From positions 12,304,826-12,368,825 of the forward strand of contig JAKSZT010054568.1 of NCBI GenBank assembly GCA_026826555.1: DNA of 64,000 nt, read 5' to 3'. The DNA is from Tolypeutes matacus (Eukaryota; Chordata; Mammalia; Cingulata; Chlamyphoridae). Shown piece after piece: positions 11,556 through 22,299 of this stretch (positions are counted from its first letter, which is position 1; every line of letters starts with the position of its first letter). The translations under genes and the position numbers were made by a program. Under the pieces are notes generated by a model, which made no database searches, was not told the origin of the DNA, and worked only from the letters and a program-made list of their open reading frames with translations.

Positions 11556-13566
11556 GTAGAAAGGCCATCAGAATCGCTAACCAAGATGTTGTGGAAATAC
11601 ATATCTCAAACCAATACCCAACTCCTTATTTAATAGTTAATTACTAGAGGCATTTTAATTAAATGAGGAACTAGATATAGATGCCAGTGCCATTGCTTTT
11701 AATTAACACTTCTGCAATTTTTAGCTAACAAAATAAGATCAGAAACAAATAGATCCATTAGGACAGTATGCAAAATAGTAATATATTCAGATGGCGTGAC
11801 AAGCTACTACCTCAGAGGTGAAAGTATTAGCTCTGCACTATTGAAACTAACAATAACGTTTAGAAAACGCAGTAATGTAGAAAAGCATAAATTAAAAACC
11901 ATCCATAAATAACTTGACCTTAAAATCACTGTGGTCAAATTTAATCTTTCTCTTTTATATCTCTACAAATATGTTTTGCTTATCTAATTGGTATAATAGA
12001 GTATTACACACACATACACACACTTGTAGTTTTGTATTCTGTATTTTATAATTATTATGTCAAAAGCATGTGTCCATACCATTAAATACTTATCAAAAAA
12101 TATGATCATTGCAAAAGTTCCATTTGTGTTGTTTGGCATATTACTATACTGCTCTGACATATTAATATACTGAAAACTTACCTTTCTTCTGTTAACTAGA
12201 TTAAGATTTCTATCACAGCTCATAGCCCATTAGATTTTTGAGTATATCAAGCATGTATAATTAGAAATTATTTTAAATAGAATTCTGATTTCACCATGCC
12301 TATTTCCAGCCTTGTAATTTTGCTAAAGGAGATTGTGTTCTCCCTTTTATGCCCTCAAATCTAATGAAGAGCTTCTAAAGATGGGAGAGAAAATGTTCTT
12401 GTCGAAATTGACCTAGAGATCCTAGTCAGTTCAATAAAGAAAGAATAAAATCTAAAAAGTATAAAACCTAGAGATGAAGAAATAATATTTTTATTATTTA
12501 CAGGTCACATGAATATGACTAATACATAAAAATCAATGAATCATCAGGCATGTATTAGAAATTATAAGTTAAATCAACAAGGTTGTTGGTTACAAAGTCA
12601 ATAAACAAAGAATTTTTCCTATATATCAGCTCCAAAAAATAAAAAAAGTTTTAAAAGTATACCATCTAGAATAGCATATTACACACCTGCTGTTGTTCTA
12701 TGGATTCAATGTAATCCCAACCAAAATCCAAGCAGAGATTTTGTGCAAATTGACAAGCCCATTCTAATGCTTACATGGAAATGTAAAGGATCAAGCATAT
12801 TAAAACATTACTGAACAATGTTTTAGTATTTAGTTCAAACTAAATATTATCAGAGACTAACAATTTTATAAAACTTCCATAAATGAAATAATATAGTATT
12901 TGCACAAGAATTGATAAACAGCACAATGGAACAGAATAGAGAGCCCAGAGTCAGGCTAAAATTCAGTAAACAAATTATGACAAGAGAACATCATGGCATG
13001 GTGGGGAAAGATTATTCTTTCAATAATTGGAGCTGGGTCAATTGCATATCCATAAGAAATAAAATGACTTTTGACCTCTGCTTTCTATATAACAATAAGT
13101 TTCAGATGGGCTGTGTGTCTAAATGTGAAAGGTAAAACAATTAAGTTTCTGGATCTTAACAGAGGGATAGCATATTAATTTAGGAATAAATGGAGTACTT
13201 TTGAAAATAGGGCACAAATGAGAAGAACTAACCACAAAAGGAAAGGATGATAAATTGGATTTAATCAAAATCAATTTCTATTCGCCAAAAACACAATGCA
13301 TAAAGTGAAAAAGTAAACCAAAATTGGAGAATATATTGGTAACAGACATATTCAAGGAAGGACTTGTATCCCTGAGCATATAAATAATACCTGCGACTCA
13401 ATTAGAAAAACATATGTACATTTTAAATGTGATAAAATTTTAATAAATGATTACTGAAAGAAGATATGCAAGCATTAAAAACATACAAAAATGTGTTGAT
13501 TATAATTAGTCCCTAGTAAAATGAAAATTAAAACTGTAGTAAAACAGCACTTAAATGTTACACACT
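11556..13566 (+). mobile_element. Old L1 (L1M-type) ORF2 fragments, sense
   Basis: Sense-strand LINE-1 ORF2 debris. At 11630-11760 the order 'ttactagaggcattttaa', 'aatgaggaactagatatag' and 'aataagatcagaaac' follows the reverse-transcriptase region. At 12600-13420 the C-terminal part follows, including 'attcaatgtaatcccaacc', 'acaatggaacagaataga', 'aaaatgacttttgacc' and 'ttggtaacagacatattc'. All frames are broken. A stretch at about 11900-12300 does not fit L1 sense sequence and may be another insertion or a diverged spacer. Confidence 0.75.
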
Positions 13567-13700
13567 AGTGTAAGATTTATTAATAGGGGGAAATGTGGGA
13601 AAGGCAGGGGTGGGGTGTTTGGGAATCCCTTATACTTTTGATGTAACTTTTCTGTAATCTAAAACTTCTTTTTAAAAAGTTTATTATATAAAAACAAGAA
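13567..13700 (+). mobile_element. Short L1 3'UTR-like insertion inside the older L1
   Basis: A block beginning with a G-rich segment and ending 'tttctgtaatctaaaacttc' then an A/T-rich tail resembles the extreme 3' end of a younger L1. It interrupts the older L1, which resumes at about 13703. The sequences at about 13538-13554 and 13703-13720 (agtaaaacagcacttaa versus agtaaaaacagcacctaa) may be a decayed target duplication. Both also lie at a comparable place in L1, so this is tentative. Confidence 0.45.
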
Positions 13701-14215
13701 AGAGTAAAAACAGCACCTAATATGCACCAAAATGTCTAAAATTAAAAACAGGGAGGCAGTGCAAACTGTTGATGGAAATGTATCAGTCCCCATTAGTGGG
13801 TCTGCCAAATACCTGTCCTGAGTGTGCAAATTGTGTGGCCACTCTGGAGACCTGCCTGGCAAACTGCACTATGCTGCCCACTTGAAGAGCGAGAATCCTG
13901 CTATTGCACTTTGTTTATTGTACATCATAAACAAGACCCGGGCTCGTGTGCACCGAAAATCTGTAAAAGAATGCATAGCAGCATTACTCAGAAACACCCC
14001 ACATCAGGAATGACACATGTCAGTCAAAATATGATGCATAAGTATATTGAACTATCTCGGTACAACTATATATATAGGAAAAAGAGTTTACTCTTGTTGT
14101 ACCAAACAGGAATTACTCTTACAGACAAAATAGTGAAGGAAATGTACCATTTGTTTCCATGTATGATAAATTCAGGGCAGGCAGGCAAAGCTGGAGGATG
14201 CTGACAAAGATCTAA
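13701..14215 (+). mobile_element. Old L1 3' portion, sense (continuation)
   Basis: It continues the L1M from 11556. 'ccaaaatgtctaaaattaaaaac' near 13728-13750 is the post-ORF2 segment that normally precedes the 'gatggaaatgtatcag' block seen at 13773-13788. The 3' part then decays into unrecognisable sequence. The frames of about 126 aa within it are not real genes. Confidence 0.6.
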
Positions 14216-14390
14216 AGAGTGGTTCTTTTGGCATGGGGAAAGGCTACGCCAAAGATTTTAAAAGGCGGTCAGTTGCAGGTGGCATTTTACATTGGATATG
14301 GAAAGAAGTAAGCATATTTAGGATTCCAGCCATGGAAATATAACACTTGACATCAACTTTGAGCAGTTGCATATGCCCAATAATCAAAAG

Positions 14391-14395
14391 GTATA

Positions 14396-14427
<32 letters not shown>
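14391..14427. repeat. (AT)n microsatellite
   Basis: An almost pure alternating AT tract of roughly 17 repeats. It is followed at 14600-14740 by further AT-rich low-complexity sequence with repeated 'tctatacatatt' and 'aataaatat' words. It is likely polymorphic and prone to cruciform extrusion. Confidence 0.95.
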
Positions 14428-14430
<3 letters not shown>

Positions 14431-14740
14431 TATACCCCATGTCATCTACCTAATACCCTGAGTATTTCTAACTATCAATCAAATTAATAAATGAAGTTTC
14501 CAGATTACTTGAATTCACAGGGAAATTGACCTTTCCACCATACTTTGAAGGCTGCCAGGTGTCACACTAGGAGACATGGAGCAACCGGATATTGAAACAG
14601 AATTTAATTCTATGCATATTCTATACATATTAGTCAATATCCAATATTTTACAATATATTATTGTATATATAATAAATAAATATATAAGAAATAAATATT
14701 AAAATATATATTATCAATATTACACAATATTCTATACATA

Positions 14741-15473
14741 TTGAGTTTAGTTTCCCTATATTTAAACCATAAACTTAAGCTCTATGGCATCTCAAACCTG
14801 CACAGGGTCCTCTTCTGTCTCAATATCTACCCACACCCCATAATCACATTCCAAGTCTGCAGTTAACCTCAGGTCTCAAGGCTTCCTCTAAAAATGTTCA
14901 TTTGCGGTTAAGTTTCCAATGAATGCACATGTGTGTGTTTCCATGTGCAGAGGTTGTGAATCCTCTCCCGTGATCAATGAGGGTTGGAAACCACTTATTC
15001 CTGGAGATGCACAGATGTGCTTAGGTTAGCGACTGGCCAAGTGCGTTGGTGTGTTGTGAGGAGTGGGATGGGATAGAGTTCCTGGAAGTGCAGAGGGGTA
15101 ACTGGCTGTCCAGCACCAAGTCTCCACTCGGTTAGCTGAGGAACCAGAAAGCAATACAAGTCCAAAGATTTCAAAATAATAAAAACGAGCCAATGGTCAG
15201 ATGCTCAAAGCAAACAAACTTGGAGTCAATGTAAGTGGGAGGAAACAAAAAAGGGCTTGGTGTGATTTTCAACGATGACACTGTTGCCGTGACGGGTAGG
15301 TGGCCTGGCGAGGGGAAGGACAGGCCCGGCCTTTGCGATTTACAGCACATGCACAAAGACGTGCCTACGGAGGAGGACCAGGGCACCTGGGGGACTAAAG
15401 GAAAAGGAAACAGCGTTGGACCAGGTCATTTGGCCCGTGAGGGCATGATATGAGGTGGCGTAACACATTTGAT
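14741..15473. other. Gene-free unique sequence
   Basis: No gene or clear repeat recognised. Frames in this stretch are all under 75 aa and overlap on both strands. Confidence 0.45.
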
Positions 15474-15681
15474 CAGTGTCTCAGCCTCAGCACTGTTGAA
15501 TTTGGGGGGGGGGGGTCATTCCGTTCTCTCTTGCGGGGAGGAAAGCTGCCCTGTGCACTGCATCCGTGGCCTTGGCTCATTGGGTGCCAGCACCAGCCAC
15601 CACCACCGAGCTGGGTCTTCAGACGTTCTCCAGTGTCCCCTGCCCCAGGCAGGATCATGGTCAGTTGAGAACCACAGGGCT
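15474..15681 (-). mobile_element. MER20 (hAT-Charlie nonautonomous DNA transposon)
   Basis: The left end reads cagtgtctcagcctcagcac and the right end reads tcagttgagaaccaca. These are the two diagnostic terminal regions of MER20 in reverse orientation and roughly 208 bp apart, close to the family's ~219 bp length. Between them lie the 'gctgccctgtgcactgca' and 'ctccagtgtcccctg' blocks expected of the family. The copy contains a 12-G run at 15504-15515. MER20 copies are known to have been recruited as endometrial regulatory elements in placentals; nothing here shows that this copy is active. Confidence 0.85.
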
Positions 15682-16179
15682 AAATATCTATGTATGAAAT
15701 ATATATATGAATTAAGCACCTAGTGAACCCACAGTGAAAGGACTCCTGTTTGCTAACCAAGAGTTCTGTTTATATAACCAAAAAAAAAATGGTATGTGAA
15801 GGAGTAATGCTGGGCTACCTCTTAGAATTTCCAGTAATTAGAAGGAAGTGTTTACTGCATATTTCATAACCCGATGTATTATTGATCCACAACTCTGTGG
15901 GCACTCCTACAGCTGGGGAGCCTTCCTTGGTGCTGGGTTTTAAAAGGTCTGAGTATCAGGCGTCCCAGGCTAGCTCCATCAGAGCTGTGCCTCAGCCCAC
16001 TGTGGCTCTGTTGCTGACAGAGCCTTGTGGACAGAGTTTTGTCGGTGAAGTAGGACTTCCTAAATGGGGAGGGGTCAAACCACCAGTCTTCAGGAAAGAG
16101 CACTCGCTCGGGTTACAGCCACTGTCTTCGTGGTGGCAGCATACTGTGATGGGTATCGATTTCAGGAAGACTCGGCTTT
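15682..16179. other. Gene-free unique sequence
   Basis: It holds a 9-A run near 15781-15789 and otherwise mixed composition. The 99-aa frame at 15882-16181 shows no recognisable domain and is overlapped by an equally long frame on the other strand. Confidence 0.45.
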
Positions 16180-16370
16180 GAATCTCTGGAACCTCTTGCA
16201 CGGCTGCTTTCCGCACTCATGCTTGTGTCCACTCATTTAAGTCTCTTGGTTTGCATTTCCCTCCCCGAGCCTCCGTGTTCTTATCTGTAGAATAGCGATG
16301 ATGAGGATGTCACTATCACCAGGTCACTATGATCACCAGGTCATCCATATCCCTGGCACATAATAATTTT
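16180..16370 (+). repeat. MIR SINE fragment
   Basis: Sense MIR word order: 'ggctttgaatctctgga', 'catttaagtctcttgg', 'gagcctccgtgttcttatctgtag', 'aatagcgatgatgaggatg' and 'ccctggcacataataa'. The locally duplicated 'caccaggtcactatgatcaccaggtca' between 16317 and 16344 is a small tandem duplication within the element. Confidence 0.75.
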
Positions 16371-17117
16371 TTTAGTTCTTCTGGGATTAGAACAGTAAGC
16401 CGACAACATGAGGCTTGAGCTGCTTCACAAGGTCAGGAGTCTTTGCTTGATCTGAGTGCCGTGAGGAGGGTCTGCTGTAAGGAGGGGCACTCAAGAAATC
16501 TTTGCAAAATGAAAGAATAGCCTGACACCCCCTTGATGCAAAATACCTAGAAAGACAAGGCACATTAAGTTTTTTATATTTAAAATTACCTTATTATTAC
16601 AAGTTACTCAGTTAACACAAAATAATGACGGCAATAACAATACATCTGCTTTAGTCAGCAGTTACACCCTCCCCCCTTATTTTTGTTCACTCCTCAATCT
16701 TGATTGATTTGGGAAGATGTCCACTCTGACTGCTTCAGGCTGAGAAGGGATGTAGATATTAAGGTGCAGAGGAATGGAATTGTTTTGCTTGTAGTTGAAG
16801 ACACTGCTTGCTTTGGGGATGACACATTAATTTTTAATGCTTGTTTAAATGCAAAGATAAGCTACTGAGAAAGTAAGGGACATCTGTTAAAGCCAGTAAC
16901 AGATCAGGGTCCATCCAGGGAAGGCGAGTGAGCTCAACTCATGGAGCCGAGGCTATACCTGGAAATGCCTGTCCACCCCAGAAGGCCCAGAATCCCAATT
17001 TATTGGTCACAGGTATGGGAAGAGCAGAGGCATATTTTGGGCCCATGCAGGAAGGGAAATTAGTCTTGGACCAATGCGCAAGGCTGATACTCTAACAAGG
17101 ATTTTCAAGGAAGGGTC
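16371..17117. other. Gene-free unique sequence
   Basis: No gene recognised. The composition is AT-rich up to about 16680 and then mixed. A 'cccaatttattggtcac' segment near 16994 and the flanking words suggest an old degraded repeat without a family I can name. Confidence 0.4.
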
Positions 17118-17665
17118 TGTATGAGTCAGCCAAAAGGGTGCTGATGCAAAGTACCAAAAATCTGTTGGTACTTATAAAAGGTATTTATTTGGGGTAAAAG
17201 CTACAGTTACAAGTCCCTAAAGAGTCCAACTCAAGGCTGCTTTCTCACCAAAGTCAGTTGCCACATGTTGAAGCAAGATGGCGGACAATCTCTGCCAGGT
17301 CTCTCAGGGCTTCCTATATCAGTCTCTGGCATAGGGCTAGTTTCTTTCCAGGCCTTCCCAGCTGCTCAGCTGCTCTGTTCTCTTCAGTTGCAAACATCAG
17401 GCAAATGGCGCATCTCTTCCCAGGGCCCCAGGATCAAACATGACAGAGCTCTCTTTCTCTTCTTCTTGAGTGAGTGTCCATTTATATCAAGCCACCAGGG
17501 ACTCAACCTGAGTCATGCCTTACTGACATAGCCGAATCAAAGCCCTAATCTTAACAGGTAATTTAATCAAGACATGTCAGCTAAATCTAATGCATTCAAA
17601 GGGGATCACACCCAGAGGAACAGACCAGTTTACAAACATAATCTTTTTCTGTTTGGGAAAAAAAC
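17118..17665. mobile_element. Interspersed repeat of xenarthran type, family not named
   Basis: The segment starts near 'tgagtcagccaaaagggtgc', contains 'tatttatttggggtaaaag' and 'gaagcaagatggcggac' (17271), and ends with 'ggaacagaccagtttacaaacataat'. I recall this word series as very common in sloth and armadillo genomic sequence. No open reading frame is convincing: the 88-aa frame is low in similarity to anything. TG...-type borders suggest an LTR-like element, but no target duplication is visible and the class is undecided. A library search would settle it. Confidence 0.5.
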
Positions 17666-18522
17666 AAATAATCTCAAACTGCCCCAGTGGACTAGAAGCA
17701 TGTCCCTCCCCAGAGCCAGTCACTGAGTGCATCCATCCATCAAAGCAGCGGCTCTGTGTGGGACAGGGATAAAGTGCATTCTCTGAGAATTCGAAAACAC
17801 AAGCCAGCTCTGGATTCAGAGCTCACACTATCAGCATAAACACAGACAAAACCCACGAAAAGTAGGACTTTAATTTAAACTGGTATAATTTTTTTTACCT
17901 GAAAGAAGGAATCAAATTTTCTACACAGCTTTAACCAAGGCCTCATAGAATTGCCAAAGGTGGGTATCAAAAACAGATACTCAAAATGAAACTCAAAGAA
18001 ATCATGAGCAAAAATCAGTAGTAAAAGAAAAAAACAGCAGAATTTTTCAGATAACCAATAAGACTATTTAAAATGTTTAAAGAAATCAAAGGTGAGAAAT
18101 AGGAAAGAGAAACAAGATTTTCAAAAGTGAACATGGTATAATTTGAAAAAACTGTCAAAATCTACATTTAAAAGAATAGATAGTCAAAATGTCTTAAAAA
18201 ACAAACAAACAAAAACCAGCTTATGTATTTTACACAAACACATCCAAGTCCTAAAGATACAACAAGGTTGAAAATAAAAGGATGAGAAAATACATTGTAA
18301 CACAAATATTGATAAAAAGAAAACTAGCTCGCTAAGAAACAAATGCAGGGTGGAGGTAATAGGTCACTGCATAATGATAAGAGTTCATGTATAATGTGTG
18401 AAAGCAACAATTCAGTTTCAAAATATATAAAACTAAAATTGACAGAATTATAATAAAGAAATTTTGAATACAATGAAAAACCAGTCTTCTCAGTAATTGA
18501 AAGATCAAACAAAAAAACTACA

Positions 18523-18612
18523 AACGGAGAGAGTGTGGCTCAGTGGTTGAGTGCCTGCCTCCCATATACAAGGTCCTGGATTCAATTCCTGGGACTTTAA
18601 AAAAAAACAAAT
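18523..18612 (+). mobile_element. Short tRNA-derived SINE, sense
   Basis: A compact element of about 80 bp with RNA polymerase III promoter-like boxes: 'gtggctcagtggttgag' (A-box region) and 'ggattcaattcctgg' (B-box region). An A-run follows within ten bases of the tRNA-like part. It lacks the body of longer SINEs and so is effectively a tRNA-head-plus-poly(A) retroposon. Possible degenerate target duplication: acaaacgg before, acaaatgg after. Confidence 0.8.
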
Positions 18613-18718
18613 GGAAACATAGATTTAAACATATAATATTTGCCAGTTTGAATTAATGAGCATAGACTCCTAAATCCAGCAGTTGCCAGATACACTTAAT
18701 TTTCAAGCAATCGTGAAA

Positions 18719-18932
18719 TTTTTTTTTTTCAGGTATCGGGGGCCAGAAATTGAATCCAGGACCTCATATGTGGGAAGCCAGCACGCAACCACTGAGCCAT
18801 ATCAGCTTCCCTGAGTTGTTTTTTCATTTGTTTTGCTTGTTGTTCATTTTTGTTTTTTCCGGGAGGCACTGAGAATCTAACCTGGGACCTCCCATATGGG
18901 AGGCAGGAGCTCAACCGCTTGAGCCAAATGTG
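18719..18932 (-). mobile_element. Dimeric tRNA-derived SINE, antisense
   Basis: Two tRNA-like heads lie in the same antisense orientation. Head one, at about 18731-18812, contains 'gaatccaggacctcatatg' and 'accactgagccatatcag'. Head two, at about 18858-18930, contains 'tctaacctgggacctccca' and 'tcaaccgcttgagcc'. A T/G-rich spacer, read as the poly(A) of the second head, lies between them. The outer flanks 'gtgaaattttt' and 'gtgaaaatttt' look like one target duplication with a one-base indel, so the pair probably inserted as a single dimer. Confidence 0.75.
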
Positions 18933-19789
18933 AAAATTTTACATCAATTCATTATGTTGTGAATTATAAAACAATTGTCAACAAATATTTAAAATACCAG
19001 CATTATAGCGAAAAATGCCATCTAATTACATTACAATTTAAAAGTCAATAACATCAGTTTTGTTCTTAAAAACACATTTAGAATTCACCACTAACTTGAG
19101 TACCAAAAATGAAATCATAATGCAAATACAAAGAATTTTTAAAGGCAAACTAGAACAAAAATTCTATATATTAAAATTAGTAGAGAGGACAACCAGCAAG
19201 ATGGCAGCAGAATAAGGAGCTCGTAGAATCAGCTCCTGCTACTGAGCAGTTAGTAATCACCCAGAGCTATTTAGAGCACTTGTTTGGGGGCTCCAGGAGA
19301 CCAGAAGAGAATCCTGCAACATCCTTCAAAGTATGGAGGAGGAGATGCCCATCTGCAGAAAAGATTCGTGAGGAGAGCCCTCCACGCCCCGGAGGCCAGT
19401 GCCCATCCTCCTCTGGAGGCACAAGCCGCCTCAGGAGCTGTTCTGTGGCTGGAATTGGAAGCTCCGCATTTCCCAAAAACAGGGGAGGAAGAGACGGTTG
19501 GACACCGATTTCAGCTACTGATTAGTAAATTCAGCTGACTAAAGTTTAACCCTAAGAACAGCTAAAGTTTGAGCTTGTCCAAGTCAGAAGGAGGCCAGGA
19601 GCCACCATTTTGACTCCACCCCCGGCATGAGGGGAAGCCGGGCTGACTGAAAATCACAGTGACGGTAGGGACCAGCTTCTTTCACCAGATCAGCCTGCAG
19701 CCCTGGCCTAGGCTTCAGCCCCTCCTCTAGCAGGGAGGAAGCTGGTGGGACCTGCACCAGCCTCTCCAGGTAACTGCAGGTACATTCGG

Positions 19790-20150
19790 CTGGCACAGAC
19801 TGAATAATCAGAAGTCTACTGGGGCAACTGCGGTCATCTTGGACCTGCACTGCAAAGACTGCTGCCCACACCTGCAGCTCAATCCCAGCCCCAGGCAGGG
19901 GAGAAAGGGACGTGAGGCTCATTGGTCTCTCTGGGCAACTACAGTCTAGGCCTGCATGAGTTGGATTATTTCAAACAGCTGTGGCTCTGCGCATACCCTC
20001 TGGCAAAGGAGAAAGTTAGGAGAAGCTTCATTGGTCCTTGGGGCAATAAGGGCAGCTTGAGCCTCCACAGCTCACTGCACCAACTACATCCTTGGCTCCT
20101 ACTGCACAGCCAGCAAGGGAGAAAGGGCAGGAAGCCCTAAACTAAAGAGA
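19790..20150 (+). repeat. Tandem ~110-bp units in the L1 5'UTR
   Basis: The words 'gagaaaggg/gagaaagtta/gagaaaggg' start at 19901, 20009 and 20119. The words 'gggcaact/gggcaact/gggcaata' start at about 19822, 19933 and 20041. Spacing is 108-111 bp in both series, giving three recognisable units that have diverged from each other. L1 promoters in several mammals are built from such monomers, so this is probably the promoter array of the element. Confidence 0.7.
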
Positions 20151-20186
20151 AAAACTGCACCCAGAATAAATACTCTAGTAAGCCAG

Positions 20187-21160
20187 ATGCAAAGACACCA
20201 TCAAAAAATTACAACCCACACCAAGAAACAGGAAGATATGGCCCCATTAAAGGAACAAGATAAGCCTCCAGATGCCATAAAGGATTTGAAACAACTCATC
20301 ATATATGTTCAAACAATTCTCCTTAATAAATTCAATGAGATGGCTAAAGATATTAAGGATATTAAGAAGACATTGGATGAGCACAAAGAAGAATTTGAAA
20401 GCATACACAGAAAAATAGCAGATCTTGTGGGAATGAAAGTTGCAATAAGTGAAATAAAAAATACACTGGAATCATATAATAGCAGAATTGAGGAGGCAGA
20501 AGAAAGGATTGGTGAGCTTGAAGAAATGGTCTCTGAAAGTGAACATACAAAAGAACAGATGAAGAAAAGATTGGAAAAACTTGAACAAGTTCTCAGGGAA
20601 CTAAAGGACAGCAAGAGACGTACAAACATACGTGTCATGGGTGTCCCAGAAGGAGAAGAAAAGGGAAAAGGGGCAAAAGGAATATTTAAAGAAAATAATG
20701 GTAGAAAATTTCCCAACCGTATTGAAGGACAGAGATATCCAGGTCCAAGAAGCATGACGTACTCCTATCCGAAAAAATCCGAATAGACCAACTCTCAGAC
20801 ACATACTAATCAGAATGTCAAATGTCAAAGACAAAGAGAGAATTCTGAAAGCAACAAGAGAAAAGCAATGCATAACATATAAGAGATACCCAATTGGATT
20901 AAGTGCCAATTTCTCATCAGAAACCATGGAGGCAAGAAGACAGTGGTATGATATATTTAAGATATTGCAAGAAAAAAACTTACAGTCAAGAATCTTATAT
21001 CCAGCAAGATTGTCTTTCAAAAGTGAAAGTTTAGAATATTCACAGATAAACAGAAACTGAGTAATTTGTAACCAAGAGACCTGCTTTGCAGGAAATACTA
21101 AAGAGTGTGCTACAGCCTGAAAAGACAAGACAGGACAGAGAGGCTTGGAAGAGAGTCTAG
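20187..21160 (+). pseudogene. L1 ORF1 (RNA-binding protein), frameshifted
   Basis: LINE-1 ORF1 encodes the trimeric RNA-binding chaperone of the retrotransposition particle. The first frame (199 codons from the ATG at 20187) holds a long heptad-rich coiled coil (about residues 27-148). The start of the RRM-like domain follows, marked by 'TNIRVMGVPEGEE' near residues 147-160. The frame then changes near 20690-20705. The C-terminal domain continues in another frame, including the segment at 20815-21050, with an in-frame stop near 20754. A further frame change lies near 21050-21065 before the C-terminal end at 21160. At least two frameshifts and one stop make it inactive. Confidence 0.88.
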
Positions 21161-21249
21161 AAATGAAGATTATTATCAATAAACGTAACTAAAAGTGTCA
21201 AAAGAGTGGTTAAAATAAAATATGACATATAAAACCCAAATATTCAGTA

Positions 21250-21955
21250 ATAAACTAACCAATGATGTAAAGCACTTGTATTCAGAAAACTACAATTCAT
21301 GGTTAAAAGAAATTTTAAAAAGACCTAAGTAATTGGAAGAACTTTCCATGCTCACAGATTGGAAGACTAAATATCATTAATATGTCAATTCTACTCAAAT
21401 TGATATACAAATTCAATGCAATCCTGACAAAAATTCTACCAGCATTTTTCAAATAAATGGAAAACATGATTATCAAATTTACTTGGAAGGGCAAGGGGTC
21501 CTGAGTAGCCAGAAACATCTTAAAAAGGAAAATTCAAGTTGGAGGACTCTCATTTCTGAACTTTAAGTCATATTTACCGAGCTACAGTGGTCAAAACAGC
21601 ATGGTACTGGCATAAAGACAGACACATAGACCAATGGAACCAAATTGATGGTTCAGAAACAGACCCTCACATCTATGGTCAAGTGACTTTTGACAAGCCT
21701 GTCAAACCCACCCAGCTCGGGCAGAACAGCCCATTCAACAATTGGTGCTGAGAAAACTGGATATCCATAGCAAAAGAAGGAAAGAGGACCTCTATTCCAA
21801 ACCTTTTACAAAAATTAACTCAAAATGAATAAAAAATCTAAATATAAAAGCAAGAACCCTAAAGATTCTAGAGGAAAATATAGGAAAATATCTTCAAGGC
21901 CTGGTGGTAGGTGGTAGATTCTTAAAGGAGATGAGAGGAGGACTGAGATGGACCA
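21250..21955 (+). pseudogene. L1 ORF2 C-terminal remnant (post-RT region)
   Basis: Sequence after the ORF1 end jumps directly to the part of ORF2 downstream of the reverse-transcriptase catalytic core. Recognisable blocks include the 'LYSENYNSWLKEI' stretch at about 21275-21315, the 'ctacagtggtcaaaacagcatgg' DNA block near 21582-21604, and the 'gtgctgagaaaactggatatcc' block near 21746-21767. Several stops and frameshifts occur. The endonuclease and RT domains, about 2-2.5 kb, are missing. The junction at 21160-21250 therefore records an internal deletion or a spliced/recombined source RNA. Confidence 0.8.
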
Positions 21956-22299
21956 CTGATGTTTAATGTATGTAGAAGTTTTAATTAGCTTTACTGTAAA
22001 CGTGCAGAAATGGACAGAGTTGATGGTAACACATTATAGTGAGTAACAGCTGGTTTATAAATGGGGATGTGGCTGAAAATGGTGGTCTAGGGATGTAAAT
22101 GCCATTTGACAGAAGGCTAGAGAATAATCTAGGGACTGAATAGCACAGTAAACCCAGAGGTGGATGAGAATAGTGGTTGATGGTACAGATGCAGGAGTGT
22201 CCTTTGTGAGCTAGAGCAGATGTACATCACGATGGCAGGGTGGTGGGAATGTGGAGAAGCGTGGGAAGAATATAACTGGAGTGACCTATGGACTGTGCT

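Larger units (their letters stand above)
17800..19185 (+). mobile_element. Old L1/HAL1-like A-rich fragments, interrupted by SINEs
   Basis: The A-rich plus strand with L1-like words ('actcaaagaaatcatgagc', 'aacaaggttgaaaataaaag', 'aaatgaaatcataatgcaa') is typical of decayed L1M or HAL1 sense strands. It is broken by the SINEs at 18523-18612 and 18719-18932 and by the younger L1 that starts near 19186. Similar A-rich L1 sequence resumes after 23031. No coding capacity remains. Confidence 0.5.

Noticed and set aside
18523..18612. Functional tRNA gene
   Set aside because: It has A- and B-box-like words but cannot fold as a complete tRNA with a proper acceptor stem and ends in a poly(A): a SINE.
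20309..20755. 148-aa Ser/Leu-rich frame antisense to L1 ORF1, and the 192-aa frame at 20601-21179
   Set aside because: Antisense shadows of ORF1; a Lys/Glu-rich coiled coil yields such frames on the other strand.
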